NCBI RefSeq assembly: GCF_900119735.1
Contig: NZ_FPJW01000011.1
Location: forward strand, 36,669-100,668
Direction: 5' to 3'
Length of the DNA: 64,000 bases
From: Marinospirillum alkaliphilum DSM 21637
GTDB taxonomy: Bacteria > Pseudomonadota > Gammaproteobacteria > Pseudomonadales > Halomonadaceae
This document shows, one piece after another, positions 7,940 through 15,426 of this stretch (the stretch's first letter is position 1; each line of letters starts with the position of its first letter). A program made the translations under genes and the position numbers. Below the pieces are notes generated by a model, which saw only the letters and a program-made list of their open reading frames with translations, did no database searches and had not been told where the DNA came from.

Positions 7940-8943
7940 CAGATCACCTTCCCTTTAAAGATACCGGTCGGGCGCCATACCAGCACCACCACCAGAATGA
8001 AGAAGGGCACCACAATCTTGTATTCGGTGCCGACCAGTGCCAGGGTGCGTGGAATTTCCACCCACTCAGGGAACCAGTGGCGAATCGGGCGCAGCAGCAC
8101 CGCCCAGTTGAATACCGACAGGGTTTCAGCAAAACCGACCAGAAAACCACCGGCAATGGCACCGTAAGGATGACCCACGCCACCCACAATGGCAGCAGCA
8201 AAAATGGGCAGCAGCAGGTGGAAACTCAGATCAGGCGTCAGACTCACATCCATGGACAGGAAGGTGCCGGCAGCAGCAGCCAGGCAGCCAGCCAGAATCC
8301 AGGTCACCATCACCACCTTGTCAGTGTTGATGCCGGAAACCCTGGCCAGATCCGGGTTATCCGACATGGCGCGCATGGCTTTACCGGTCCGGGTACGATG
8401 CATGAACAGATGCAGACCGATCACCGCCACCAGGGTAAACAGGATCAGGGTAATCTGAGGCTCGGTAATCACGATCGGGCGGCTGGCCAGCTCAAACGGC
8501 AGCTCCAGCCGATAAATACCCTTGCTTTCCCCCACATACATGCTGCGTGAGCCGGTGCCGGCAAACAGGCGAATCAAGCCCTGCAGCATCAAGGTCACAC
8601 CAAGCGAAGCGATGACAATAACAATGGGCTTCACGCCGTGTTCGCGCATCGGCTTGTAAAAGGTACGATCGATGCCGATTGCCAGAAAGGCCGTCATCGC
8701 CATGCCCAGTGGCAACATCAGCAGCGGGGTCGGAATCCCCAACAAGGCACCACTGCCTGGAAACAGGCTGGTGAACATCAGCACCATCAGGGCACCAAAG
8801 GTCATCAGATCAGCGTGGGCAAAGTGTGCAAAACGCATGATGCTGAACACCAGGGTGATACCAATGGCACCAATGGCGTAAATGGAACCCGCCACGGTGC
8901 CGGAAATCACCACATTATTGATGAAAAAAACCAGTTCGTTCAA
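7939..8943 (-). CDS. livH: ABC transporter permease, LivH type
   Basis: Second membrane subunit of the importer, 334 aa, with about eight transmembrane segments. Family features include SIYAIGAIGITLVFSIMRFAHFAHADLMTFGA near the N-terminus and MRAMSDNPDLARVSGINTDKV in the middle. The C-terminal GGVGHPYGAIAGGFLVGFAE stretch is also typical. It follows livF by 31 bp and overlaps livM by one base in the order livG-livF-livH-livM, so all four are probably one transcript. It pairs with LivM to form the channel. Confidence 0.91.
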   Translation of the reverse strand: MNELVFFINNVVISGTVAGSIYAIGAIGITLVFSIMRFAHFAHADLMTFGALMVLMFTSLFPGSGALLGIPTPLLMLPLGMAMTAFLAIGIDRTFYKPMREHGVKPIVIVIASLGVTLMLQGLIRLFAGTGSRSMYVGESKGIYRLELPFELASRPIVITEPQITLILFTLVAVIGLHLFMHRTRTGKAMRAMSDNPDLARVSGINTDKVVMVTWILAGCLAAAAGTFLSMDVSLTPDLSFHLLLPIFAAAIVGGVGHPYGAIAGGFLVGFAETLSVFNWAVLLRPIRHWFPEWVEIPRTLALVGTEYKIVVPFFILVVVLVWRPTGIFKGKVI

Positions 8944-8974
8944 AGTCGTCTCTCCCCAGTTCAGGGTCTGTTGA

Positions 8975-9679
8975 TCAACCGCCCAGAAAGCTTTTGGCTA
9001 CATCCGGATCGTTCAGCAGTTTTTCACCGGTATCGGTGAAGAGGTTCTGGCCTGATGCCAGCACAAACCCTTTGGTGGCAATAGCCAGTGCCTGCTTGGC
9101 ATTCTGCTCCACCATCAGGATGCCGACACCCGCCTTGTTGATCTCCACAATGCGATCAAAAATTTCCTGCATATAAAGAGGAGACAAGCCAGCCGTGGGT
9201 TCATCCAGCAGCAACAGCGTAGGCTCGGTCATCAATGCACGCCCCATCGCCACCATCTGGCGTTGACCGCCGGACAACTCGCCTGAAGGCTGTTTGCGCT
9301 TTTGTTTGAGATCGGGAAAGAAGGAGTAGATTTTTTCCAGCATGCGGGCGGTGGTGCGGGGTTTGATGTAGGCACCCATTTCGAGATTTTCTTCCACCGT
9401 CATGCTGGGAAAAATATTCTTTTCCTGGGGAATAAAACCCATGCCCAGATGCACCAACTCATTAGGCTGCCGATTACGAATCGATTCACCTCTGAGCAGG
9501 ATGTCGCCATCAGTGACCTGCACCAAGCCAAAAATGGCTTTCAGCATGGTGGATTTACCGGCCCCGTTAGGCCCCACAATGACACCGATGTCTTCCTTGT
9601 CGATGGCCATGTCCACGCCCTTGAGGATATTCATCCCGCCGTAGCCGCCCTGGACCTGGGTTGCGTTCAGTAATGACAT
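8975..9679 (-). CDS. livF: ABC transporter ATP-binding protein, LivF type
   Basis: One of two nucleotide-binding subunits, 234 aa. Walker A is GPNGAGKST (36-44), the ABC signature is LSGGQRQMVAMGRALM, and Walker B is LLLLDEPTAGLSP followed by the D-loop. ENLEMGAYI and FPDLKQKRKQ in the helical domain are typical of LivF. It lies 20 bp downstream of livG. LivF and LivG form the heterodimer that powers uptake through LivH/LivM. Confidence 0.93.
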   Translation of the reverse strand: MSLLNATQVQGGYGGMNILKGVDMAIDKEDIGVIVGPNGAGKSTMLKAIFGLVQVTDGDILLRGESIRNRQPNELVHLGMGFIPQEKNIFPSMTVEENLEMGAYIKPRTTARMLEKIYSFFPDLKQKRKQPSGELSGGQRQMVAMGRALMTEPTLLLLDEPTAGLSPLYMQEIFDRIVEINKAGVGILMVEQNAKQALAIATKGFVLASGQNLFTDTGEKLLNDPDVAKSFLGG

Positions 9680-9699
9680 AATGTTGTTTCTCCAGCTTC

Positions 9700-10467
9700 C
9701 TACAGGGCGTTGCCAAAATAGGCTTCAACCACTTCCGGGTTATTGCGGACCTGCTCGATGGTACCCTGCATCATCACCTGCCCTTGAGCCAGCACAATCA
9801 CGGGATCACATAAACGGGCAATCATGTCCATATCGTGCTCAATCACCAGGAAGGTATAACCCAGCTCACGATTGAGGCGCTCAATATTGCTGACCAGATC
9901 ACCCAGCAGGGTACGGTTCACACCAGCGGCCACCTCATCCAGCAGCACCACCCGAGCATCAGTCATCATGGTACGACCCAGCTCCAGCAGCTTTTTCTGG
10001 CCACCAGACAGGTTACCTGCCAGCTCATTCTTTACGTGGGAAAGGTTGATGAAATCCAGCACTTCCAGCGCCTTGCGACGCACCTCTGCATCCTGCTCAC
10101 GCACCAACGAGGGTTTCAGCCAGGTGCTGAACAGGTTTTCACCTTCCTGATCCGGTGGCACCATCATCAGATTTTCCAGCGCGGTCATATGAGAAAACTC
10201 ATGGGCAATCTGGAAGGTACGCAGCAGTCCTTTATGGAACAGCTGATCAGGTGTGTCATGGGTGATGTCTTCACCATCCATCAGGATCTGTCCTGAGTCC
10301 TCTGGCAGGGTGCCAGCGATGATGTTGAACAGGGTACTTTTGCCTGCGCCATTGGGGCCGATCATGCCCGTGATGGAGCCTTTGGCAACCTCGATGGAGC
10401 AGTTGTTGATCACCTGCAAACCACCAAAGGCCTTACTCACATTCTTAACTTCTATGATTGGATTCAT
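9700..10467 (-). CDS. livG: ABC transporter ATP-binding protein, LivG type
   Basis: Second ATP-binding subunit, 255 aa from the chosen start. Walker A is GPNGAGKST (about 37-45), the signature is LSGGQKKLLELGRTMM, and Walker B reads VVLLDEVAAGVN. LivG usually has DEPAAG, so the proline is replaced by valine here while the catalytic Glu is kept. A longer frame begins eight codons upstream, but AGGGGG lies inside those codons just before the ATG at 10467, so the shorter start is preferred. First gene of the minus-strand livGFHM operon. Confidence 0.92.
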   Translation of the reverse strand: MNPIIEVKNVSKAFGGLQVINNCSIEVAKGSITGMIGPNGAGKSTLFNIIAGTLPEDSGQILMDGEDITHDTPDQLFHKGLLRTFQIAHEFSHMTALENLMMVPPDQEGENLFSTWLKPSLVREQDAEVRRKALEVLDFINLSHVKNELAGNLSGGQKKLLELGRTMMTDARVVLLDEVAAGVNRTLLGDLVSNIERLNRELGYTFLVIEHDMDMIARLCDPVIVLAQGQVMMQGTIEQVRNNPEVVEAYFGNAL

Positions 10468-10689
10468 CCGTCCCCCTGCAACAGACTGCAAGCTTGTGGC
10501 CCGCAGGATGCATTAAACAAAGGTCGCATTCTATCGATATCAATAGCCCATTCACAACCACTTGGACAGGAAGCTACAGGCAATAAGCAGAAAATCAAAG
10601 CAATAACGTGACAATTCGACTTATATGCAGTGATTTAAACTGGCAGAATTGGCAAAGAAACTATTTACCGCTTTTTTTGATTTTGTGAT

Positions 10690-10718
10690 TTGACCCTTAT
10701 TGTGCAGTGCACTATAGT
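10690..10718 (+). promoter_or_regulatory. Strong sigma-70 promoter for the phasin gene
   Basis: TTGACC (10690-10695), a 17-bp spacer and TATAGT (10713-10718) form a near-consensus promoter about 80 bp before the phasin ATG. The surrounding 10468-10799 interval (332 bp) otherwise holds no gene. The promoter overlaps one of two TGCA-N-TGCA dyads. Confidence 0.72.
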
Positions 10719-10743
10719 GAAATTGCTTGTTGCAGTGCAGCAA
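10702..10743. promoter_or_regulatory. Pair of PhaR-like operators at the phasin promoter
   Basis: Two dyads share the core TGCA-G-TGCA: GTGCAGTGCAC (10702-10712), which abuts the -10 box, and TTGTTGCAGTGCAGCAA (10727-10743), just downstream of the expected start site. PhaR repressors of PHA-storing bacteria bind TGC-rich dyads in phasin promoters, and phaR lies only 0.5 kb away. The sites are read directly; the assignment to PhaR is inference. Confidence 0.6.
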
Positions 10744-10799
10744 AACTGCAACCACCCCAAGCCAGTCTTTCCATTTTTATGATTCAGAGAGGCAACACT

Positions 10800-11180
10800 A
10801 TGTTTGACAAAATGTTTTCTGACATGCAGTCCATGATGAAGCCCTATCAGGAAAGCTTCAACGGCAAGCAGTTCAAGCCTGTTGCCAACCTCATGCTGAT
10901 CCAGGCCAAAACCCTGGAGAAAATGGGTAGCGAACAAACCCGCTTTTACACCGAGTGTGTTGAAGCTGTCAGCAAGCAGTTCGAAGCCATGGGCAAAAAC
11001 GACCCGGCAGCACTGCAAGAAGCCCAGTTCAACTTTGCCCAGGACATGCAGGACCGTGTCAGTCGCCTGTTCAAAACCAGCATGGATATCCTGGCGGAAG
11101 CACGTGAAAGTGCCAATGGCGAAATTGAGTCCATCAAGGCTCAAGCCACTGCACCGGTAGCCAAAACCAAGGCAGCCTGA
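10800..11180 (+). CDS. phaP: Phasin (PHA granule-associated protein)
   Basis: A 126-aa amphipathic helical protein expected to coat polyhydroxyalkanoate granules. It starts MFDKMFSDMQSMMKPYQESF. The centre (EKMGSEQTRFYTECVEAVSKQFEAM, then QEAQFNFAQDMQDRV) is typical of phasin-family coiled segments, and the C-terminus is Ala/Lys-rich (APVAKTKAA). AGAGAGG precedes the ATG; a longer frame from 10707 lacks a ribosome site and includes the promoter. It is divergent from livG, ends at a strong terminator and is followed by convergent phaR, the gene for its likely repressor. Confidence 0.88.
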   Translation: MFDKMFSDMQSMMKPYQESFNGKQFKPVANLMLIQAKTLEKMGSEQTRFYTECVEAVSKQFEAMGKNDPAALQEAQFNFAQDMQDRVSRLFKTSMDILAEARESANGEIESIKAQATAPVAKTKAA

Positions 11181-11295
11181 AATAGCCAGGGGAGTAGTCT
11201 ACCCAGACTCTAGAGTGGCCAGGTTTCAGAGTACCCAGGTTTCAACAGCCCGTACCTCAGCAAACTCCCTCTGCCTGAAACGAGCTGTTTTTCCG

Positions 11296-11321
11296 ACCCG
11301 GCCGGATGGCCGGGTTTTTTT
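11296..11321 (+). terminator. Rho-independent terminator after the phasin gene
   Basis: Perfect 8-bp stem ACCCGGCC-GGAT-GGCCGGGT followed by six or more T. It ends one or two bases before the stop of the convergent phaR gene, so it insulates the two. Confidence 0.9.
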
Positions 11322-11322
11322 A

Positions 11323-11823
11323 TTACTGTGGATCTTTTGTTTCGTCTGCCTCACCCGGTGCCGACTTGGCAAAACTGCCACCCGACAGGGTTTTCCACAA
11401 CAGCAGATTCTGCTCCGCCACCTTGCGCATCACTTCCATTGGGTTGGCGGCTTGCATTGGACTGCCTTTCATCACCTGCTGCATCTGCTCACGCAGCAGC
11501 TTTTGTTGCTCCATAAAAGTGCTGATACTCTGTTCCAGGTAACCACTCATGGAGTTCTGCATGCTGTCTCCGTAAAAACGGATCAATTGCTGCAGGACCT
11601 TGTTACTGAACATGGGCCCGCCTTTTTCTTCTCCACCACGATTTTCCTGCTCAGTGATGATTTGCAGCAAAATATTACGGGTCAGGTCTTCTCCGGTCTT
11701 GGAGTCTTCAACACGAAACTCTTCACGATCAACGATCAGCTGACGGATATCCTCCAGCGTGACATAACGACTCTCCGATGTGTCATAGAGGCGCCGATTG
11801 GCATATTTACGGATCACTCTCAA
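11323..11823 (-). CDS. phaR: Polyhydroxyalkanoate synthesis repressor PhaR
   Basis: DNA-binding repressor that also senses PHA and controls phasin genes. The conserved N-terminal domain is clear: RVIRKYANRRLYDTSESRYVTLEDIRQLI, followed by the PHB accumulation-regulatory region (ILLQIITEQE...LQQLIRFYGDSMQ) and a Gln/Met-rich C-terminus. The longest frame starts at GTG 11847, but AGGAGGA lies within its codons 4-6, eight bases before a TTG at 11823; that TTG is taken as the start (166 aa). Convergent with the phasin gene. Confidence 0.88.
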   Translation of the reverse strand: MRVIRKYANRRLYDTSESRYVTLEDIRQLIVDREEFRVEDSKTGEDLTRNILLQIITEQENRGGEEKGGPMFSNKVLQQLIRFYGDSMQNSMSGYLEQSISTFMEQQKLLREQMQQVMKGSPMQAANPMEVMRKVAEQNLLLWKTLSGGSFAKSAPGEADETKDPQ

Positions 11824-11978
11824 AGCAGACTCCTCCTGAAGACTCACGAATACCGGTAAACCGGAGATTTTTTGACTTATTCTAGCAGGCCTTCCAGCCT
11901 GACAACCTTTTCATGCTGTTTACTTCTTGTCATCTTCTTGTGTTTCGCTAGACTAAAGTAAAACACTCGGAGCGCAAA

Positions 11979-12347
11979 ATGTTTATCAAAATCCGCAAGA
12001 GCAATGCCATTTATTTTAAAACCAATGACACCCCCAAAGGACGTCTGGTTAACCTCAGCAGCCATCTTTACCTGAATCTGCATCAAATCACAGAGCTATC
12101 GCATTACACCCTGAAGTCGCCACTGGAAAAACAGAGCGTTGATGGCAAACCGCTGACACTTCCTGCAGAAACCAAGGTGGTTCACCTGATGCTGGCTCCC
12201 ACCTTTGCTTCTTATCCCGACAGCAAGGACAGCGAACGCCGGATTCATGAGCGCCGTTTTTATACCCTGCATTATCTGCCAGAAAGCCTTGATGAGTATC
12301 TGGCAATACGCCAGGCCCTGAATGGTTTTATTCTGAACAACGACTGA
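11979..12347 (+). CDS. Hypothetical protein, 122 aa
   Basis: Not recognised. A soluble protein beginning MFIKIRKSNAIYFKTND, with no signal peptide or membrane segment. The C-terminal half is charged and aromatic (RRIHERRFYTLHYLPESLDEYLAI). CGGAG lies eight bases before the ATG. It ends exactly where the convergent gene at 12348 ends, with no space for a terminator. The codon use looks like its neighbours and I infer a real gene, but no function can be given. Confidence 0.6.
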   Translation: MFIKIRKSNAIYFKTNDTPKGRLVNLSSHLYLNLHQITELSHYTLKSPLEKQSVDGKPLTLPAETKVVHLMLAPTFASYPDSKDSERRIHERRFYTLHYLPESLDEYLAIRQALNGFILNND

Positions 12348-13088
12348 TCAGCGAGGGCAAAGACTCCGATCCGGCGGCTCAACACAGATGCTGTAATAAT
12401 CGTTGTTCCGCCCCGTTGTGCTGCGTCGTACACCCGAGTGTTCAGCAAGTCGCGACTCACTTCCCAGCGTGACCCAGTAGCCTGGCTCCAGCTCCAGCTC
12501 ACTGCCAACTCCAGAGGTGGCAAAACCGGGCTGGCGTGCTGCTGAGGCACGCTGATCTGGCTGTATCTGCTGGGTGGAAAAACGCAGCAGCACCCGATCA
12601 CCACGTGATGCAGCATCCACCCAGATACCACCTTGCAACCACTGATAACCCTCATGCTGCCGGCTGCGCCCTGCTGGTGCTGGCACCCAGAAACCACGAT
12701 CCAGGCGAGCAGAAGCATCTTCACGCACCATCAACTGCACCGCTTGCTGGCGTGCTGTTGAAAAACGGCGCACTCCTGCCAACTGATCCGCTTCAAGATC
12801 CAGCGGCCCCTGCACAAAGTGCACACGCCAGGTGCGACGCTGCTGATCCATCACACCAGCCAAGGCTTGCATGCTATCCACCAGATCATGAGGACCACTG
12901 ATCAGCAGGCGCTGCCCCTGCTGGCTAAGTGCCACACTCTCTGGCAAATGCGGTTGCAGCAAGGCCTTCATTTCTTCAGCCGAGACATAACGTAGTTCCA
13001 CCACACGCCACTGCAATCCGGCAGCCAAGGTAAACTGCATCAACCCCGTTATCAGCAACAGTGACAAACACAACAACAAACGTTTCAT
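12348..13088 (-). CDS. Exported protein with a secretin-like (NolW-type) N-terminal domain
   Basis: 246 aa with a clear Sec signal peptide (MKRLLLCLSLLLITGLMQFTLA). The first mature ~70 residues (WRVVELRYVSAEEMKALLQPHLP...RLLISGPHDLVDSMQALAGVMDQ) look like the short N-domain repeat of type II/III secretins: one strand-helix-strand with DLV...LAGVMD. The rest (WVPAPAGRSRQHEGYQWLQGG, ELEPGYWVTLGS) is unrecognised. There is no secretin pore domain and no secretion genes nearby. GAGGAAA precedes the ATG. A periplasmic or outer-membrane-associated role is inferred; function unknown. Confidence 0.6.
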   Translation of the reverse strand: MKRLLLCLSLLLITGLMQFTLAAGLQWRVVELRYVSAEEMKALLQPHLPESVALSQQGQRLLISGPHDLVDSMQALAGVMDQQRRTWRVHFVQGPLDLEADQLAGVRRFSTARQQAVQLMVREDASARLDRGFWVPAPAGRSRQHEGYQWLQGGIWVDAASRGDRVLLRFSTQQIQPDQRASAARQPGFATSGVGSELELEPGYWVTLGSESRLAEHSGVRRSTTGRNNDYYSICVEPPDRSLCPR

Positions 13089-13575
13089 TAACCGCTTTCC
13101 TCTGCTGGCAACAACAAGTCAGTGCCTAAAGGGATTCTGATTCACTCAGGATCAGCATACACTTGCCCAACCAACCAGATCAATTTAGTGGCAAATACCA
13201 GGTAAACCTCTGTTACATCCAGAAACCGCTGCCTCTATCGCTGCATCCATGCAAAAGCGACACAATAATCCCCGAACCCCTTCATCCAGCCAAACACAAG
13301 CAATTGAAGTGCAAGCGAATTAATATCACCGGGATGCATGCCATCCACTTTTTCTGTCACATACAGGCCACTCACTAGCCTGCTGTGGGCTGACAGCCAG
13401 GCAGGCTAGTGTTAAATTCACTTGCAATTTAACTCAGCGCTGTTACAGCCTCGATGGTTTTACATGTAGAAGTTAACCGACAGCTGGCACTAGAATGGGG
13501 CATACTTCATGATGTGCCTTTTGCTCTTCATTCTCGGACCAACAGGTTAAAGCTGGAAATCATATAGGGAACACC
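13089..13575. other. 487-bp intergenic region
   Basis: Separates the divergent genes at 12348 and 13576. Apart from the dyads at 13373-13433 it holds no convincing gene; a 71-codon frame at 13163 has no ribosome site and odd composition. The region is AT-richer than its surroundings and probably holds promoters for both flanking genes. Confidence 0.6.
13373..13433. repeat. Two abutting inverted repeats (long hairpin plus AT-rich dyad)
   Basis: CACTAGCCTGC (13373-13383) and GCAGGCTAGTG (13401-13411) are perfect arms. Between them GGCT/AGCC extends the stem around a GAC loop. Immediately after comes a second perfect dyad, GTTAAATT-CACTTGC-AATTTAAC (13411-13433). No T-run follows the first, so it is not a typical terminator. 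It could be a structured leader, an operator or a small RNA element for the gene at 13576. Confidence 0.7.
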
Positions 13576-14019
13576 ATGTCACAGCCGATGACTCTAACGA
13601 CAACAAGAACACCTGTTACTGCCTCACCAGGTATGCGACGTAATCGCTATCCATTAATGAGCCTTGAGTTTCCAGTGCATTTTGCCCTGCCAGACGGCAA
13701 CTTCAGCACTTATGCTCTGGAGCTGTCGCATGAGGAAGTCCGGGTTGCCTGTGATTCATCAGATATTCCACTACTGGTTCCCAGAACGGCACACCATCGC
13801 CCTGATGAAAAAATCATTCATCAAGCACTGCTGGTATTAAACGAGCGTACACCACTGGAAGCTCACCTGCAGGTTCTCACATGCAGACGTTTCTCTCAGA
13901 AAACCTTTCATGTTGCCTTTCGTATTCTTGATCTTGATGAGCAAGGCCAGAGTCAGCTGGAAAAATGCTTGCAACGTGCACTGCAAACCAATACCAGTCG
14001 TGCCAGCCTGTTCGGCTGA
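13576..14019 (+). CDS. PilZ-like domain protein
   Basis: 147 aa, cytoplasmic. The layout fits a PilZ beta-barrel: a basic start (RRNRYPLMSLEFPVHFALPDG), a middle strand set (YALELSHEEVRVAC) and a C-terminal FHVAFRILDLDEQGQSQLEKCLQRAL. The canonical RxxxR is approximated by RRNRYP, but the D/NxSxxG motif is not clear, so c-di-GMP binding is doubtful. AGGGA lies nine bases before the ATG. It is nine bases from rsmE on the same strand and probably co-transcribed with it; the functional link is unclear. Confidence 0.5.
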   Translation: MSQPMTLTTTRTPVTASPGMRRNRYPLMSLEFPVHFALPDGNFSTYALELSHEEVRVACDSSDIPLLVPRTAHHRPDEKIIHQALLVLNERTPLEAHLQVLTCRRFSQKTFHVAFRILDLDEQGQSQLEKCLQRALQTNTSRASLFG

Positions 14020-14028
14020 CACCCAAGA

Positions 14029-14739
14029 ATGAATCTGCTACTCCTTGCTGCAAGTGAGCTTAATGATCAAGGTCAGGTGACACTGACTGATCGTAGACAT
14101 CAACACTTAAGAGATGTCCATCAGCTTCGTGCAGGCAGCCGCCTGCAAGCAGGTGTACTGAATGGTTATTGTGGTGAAGCGCTGGTGCTTGAACACAGCG
14201 CCGACTTCACACGCATTGAACTGCAAGCCCTGGATACCCCGCCACCCGCTCCGCTGCCGATGACCCTGCTGCTGGCACTCCCTCGTCCGCGCATGCTGGC
14301 GAGAAGCCTGGAGCACCTCACCACCCTGGGTGTAAAAAAACTGGTATTGATGCAAACAGCCAGAGTAGAAAAAAGTTACTGGCAATCACCTGAGTTAAAA
14401 CCAGAAAAGATTCACCAACACCTGTTACTGGGCCTGGAACAAGCAAAAGACACCCTGCTTCCCGAAGTGATTTTTCAGCCTCGCTTTAAACCCTTTGTTG
14501 AAGATCAGCTACCCGAACTGAGTCACAACAGCCTGAAACTGCTGGCCCACCCCGGCGACTACCCCTTCTGCCCGCGTGGACTGAGTGAACAGGTCACCCT
14601 GGCGATTGGCCCCGAGGGTGGCTTTGTCGACTTTGAAGTTGATCTGTTACAGCAGCAAGGTTTTCAGCCCGTTCAACTGGGTGAACGCATCCTTCGCGTG
14701 GAGACGGCTGTTACCGCCCTGCTTGCTCGCCTGTTCTGA
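14029..14739 (+). CDS. rsmE: 16S rRNA (uracil-1498-N3)-methyltransferase
   Basis: SPOUT-class enzyme that methylates N3 of U1498 in 16S rRNA of the assembled small subunit. The 236-aa protein has an N-terminal PUA-like part (DRRHQHLRDVHQLRAGSRLQAGV) and the C-terminal knot motifs AIGPEGGFVDFEVDLL and LGERILRVETAVTALLARL, which bind S-adenosylmethionine. Length is normal. It follows the PilZ-like gene by nine bases and overlaps nothing. The ATG has only AAGAAT upstream, so translation may be coupled. Confidence 0.95.
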   Translation: MNLLLLAASELNDQGQVTLTDRRHQHLRDVHQLRAGSRLQAGVLNGYCGEALVLEHSADFTRIELQALDTPPPAPLPMTLLLALPRPRMLARSLEHLTTLGVKKLVLMQTARVEKSYWQSPELKPEKIHQHLLLGLEQAKDTLLPEVIFQPRFKPFVEDQLPELSHNSLKLLAHPGDYPFCPRGLSEQVTLAIGPEGGFVDFEVDLLQQQGFQPVQLGERILRVETAVTALLARLF

Positions 14740-14770
14740 CAGCCCATCTTTTAAAGCTTCAGGCAGGATC

Positions 14771-15229
14771 TTACAGCTGCATGGCCAGATAACCCCACAA
14801 GCCCAGCAGGCACAATAAAACCAGAAAGGTCAGCTGAAAACGCAGGCGACTGTACCAGTTGGGCCAGCCACAACCTCGATCGGCCAGCCAGACCAGAATA
14901 AAACTCAGCACCAACAAAGGCAGGGCAAACACAGCCGGCATCAAAAGTGCCAGCCAGGCAGCCAGTGCCGGAATCACACTCCAGACCATTCGTCCAGCCT
15001 GCCCCATGCTTAACCCGGAACCCCAGTGGATGCCCGTCATAAAGGACAGGATCACTGCCGCATAACCTATCAATGCTGCCAAGGCTTGATCTGCAAAAGG
15101 CTCTGGCAGTGAACCCGTCAACAACGCCAAAGCATAAAAGGGCAGCACACCCAGATAACCCAATAAATAAGCAGTGGAGCGCAACTTGACGCGAGACTCC
15201 CCTTGAAAGGCAGCAGTGTTCAGTGGCAT
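14771..15229 (-). CDS. DUF3429 family inner-membrane protein
   Basis: A 152-aa protein with five hydrophobic segments: YLLGYLGVLPFYALALL, ALIGYAAVILSFMTGIHWG, SVIPALAAWLALLMP, FALPLLVLSFILVWLAD and LTFLVLLCLLGLWGYL. The GIHWG motif after the second helix is typical of DUF3429. The function of the family is unknown. The longest frame starts at 15271, but AGAGGA lies eight bases before the ATG at 15229, giving the better start. Convergent with rsmE and divergent from the first Mrp operon. Confidence 0.75.
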   Translation of the reverse strand: MPLNTAAFQGESRVKLRSTAYLLGYLGVLPFYALALLTGSLPEPFADQALAALIGYAAVILSFMTGIHWGSGLSMGQAGRMVWSVIPALAAWLALLMPAVFALPLLVLSFILVWLADRGCGWPNWYSRLRFQLTFLVLLCLLGLWGYLAMQL

Positions 15230-15426
15230 ATCTGTTCCTCTTCTGATTGGACGGATCCCTGAATTAACCAAATCACTCCAGCAATATAGCTACGCGGCAA
15301 AATGTATCAGTCAAAACCTTACGCAAGAGTAGATTTTTTTTCGTGCAAAGGGTATATCCTTACGTTCGTTTTTTGAGTTCTTTTGCTTCCCACCATCCTG
15401 ACTGACCAACTGGAGCCAAACCTACC

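Noticed and set aside
11323..11847. GTG start for phaR
   Set aside because: AGGAGGA lies inside these codons, eight bases before TTG 11823, which makes the downstream start more likely.
13163..13378. 71-aa frame in the 487-bp gap
   Set aside because: No Shine-Dalgarno, Pro/His/Lys-rich composition, and it overlaps the hairpin.
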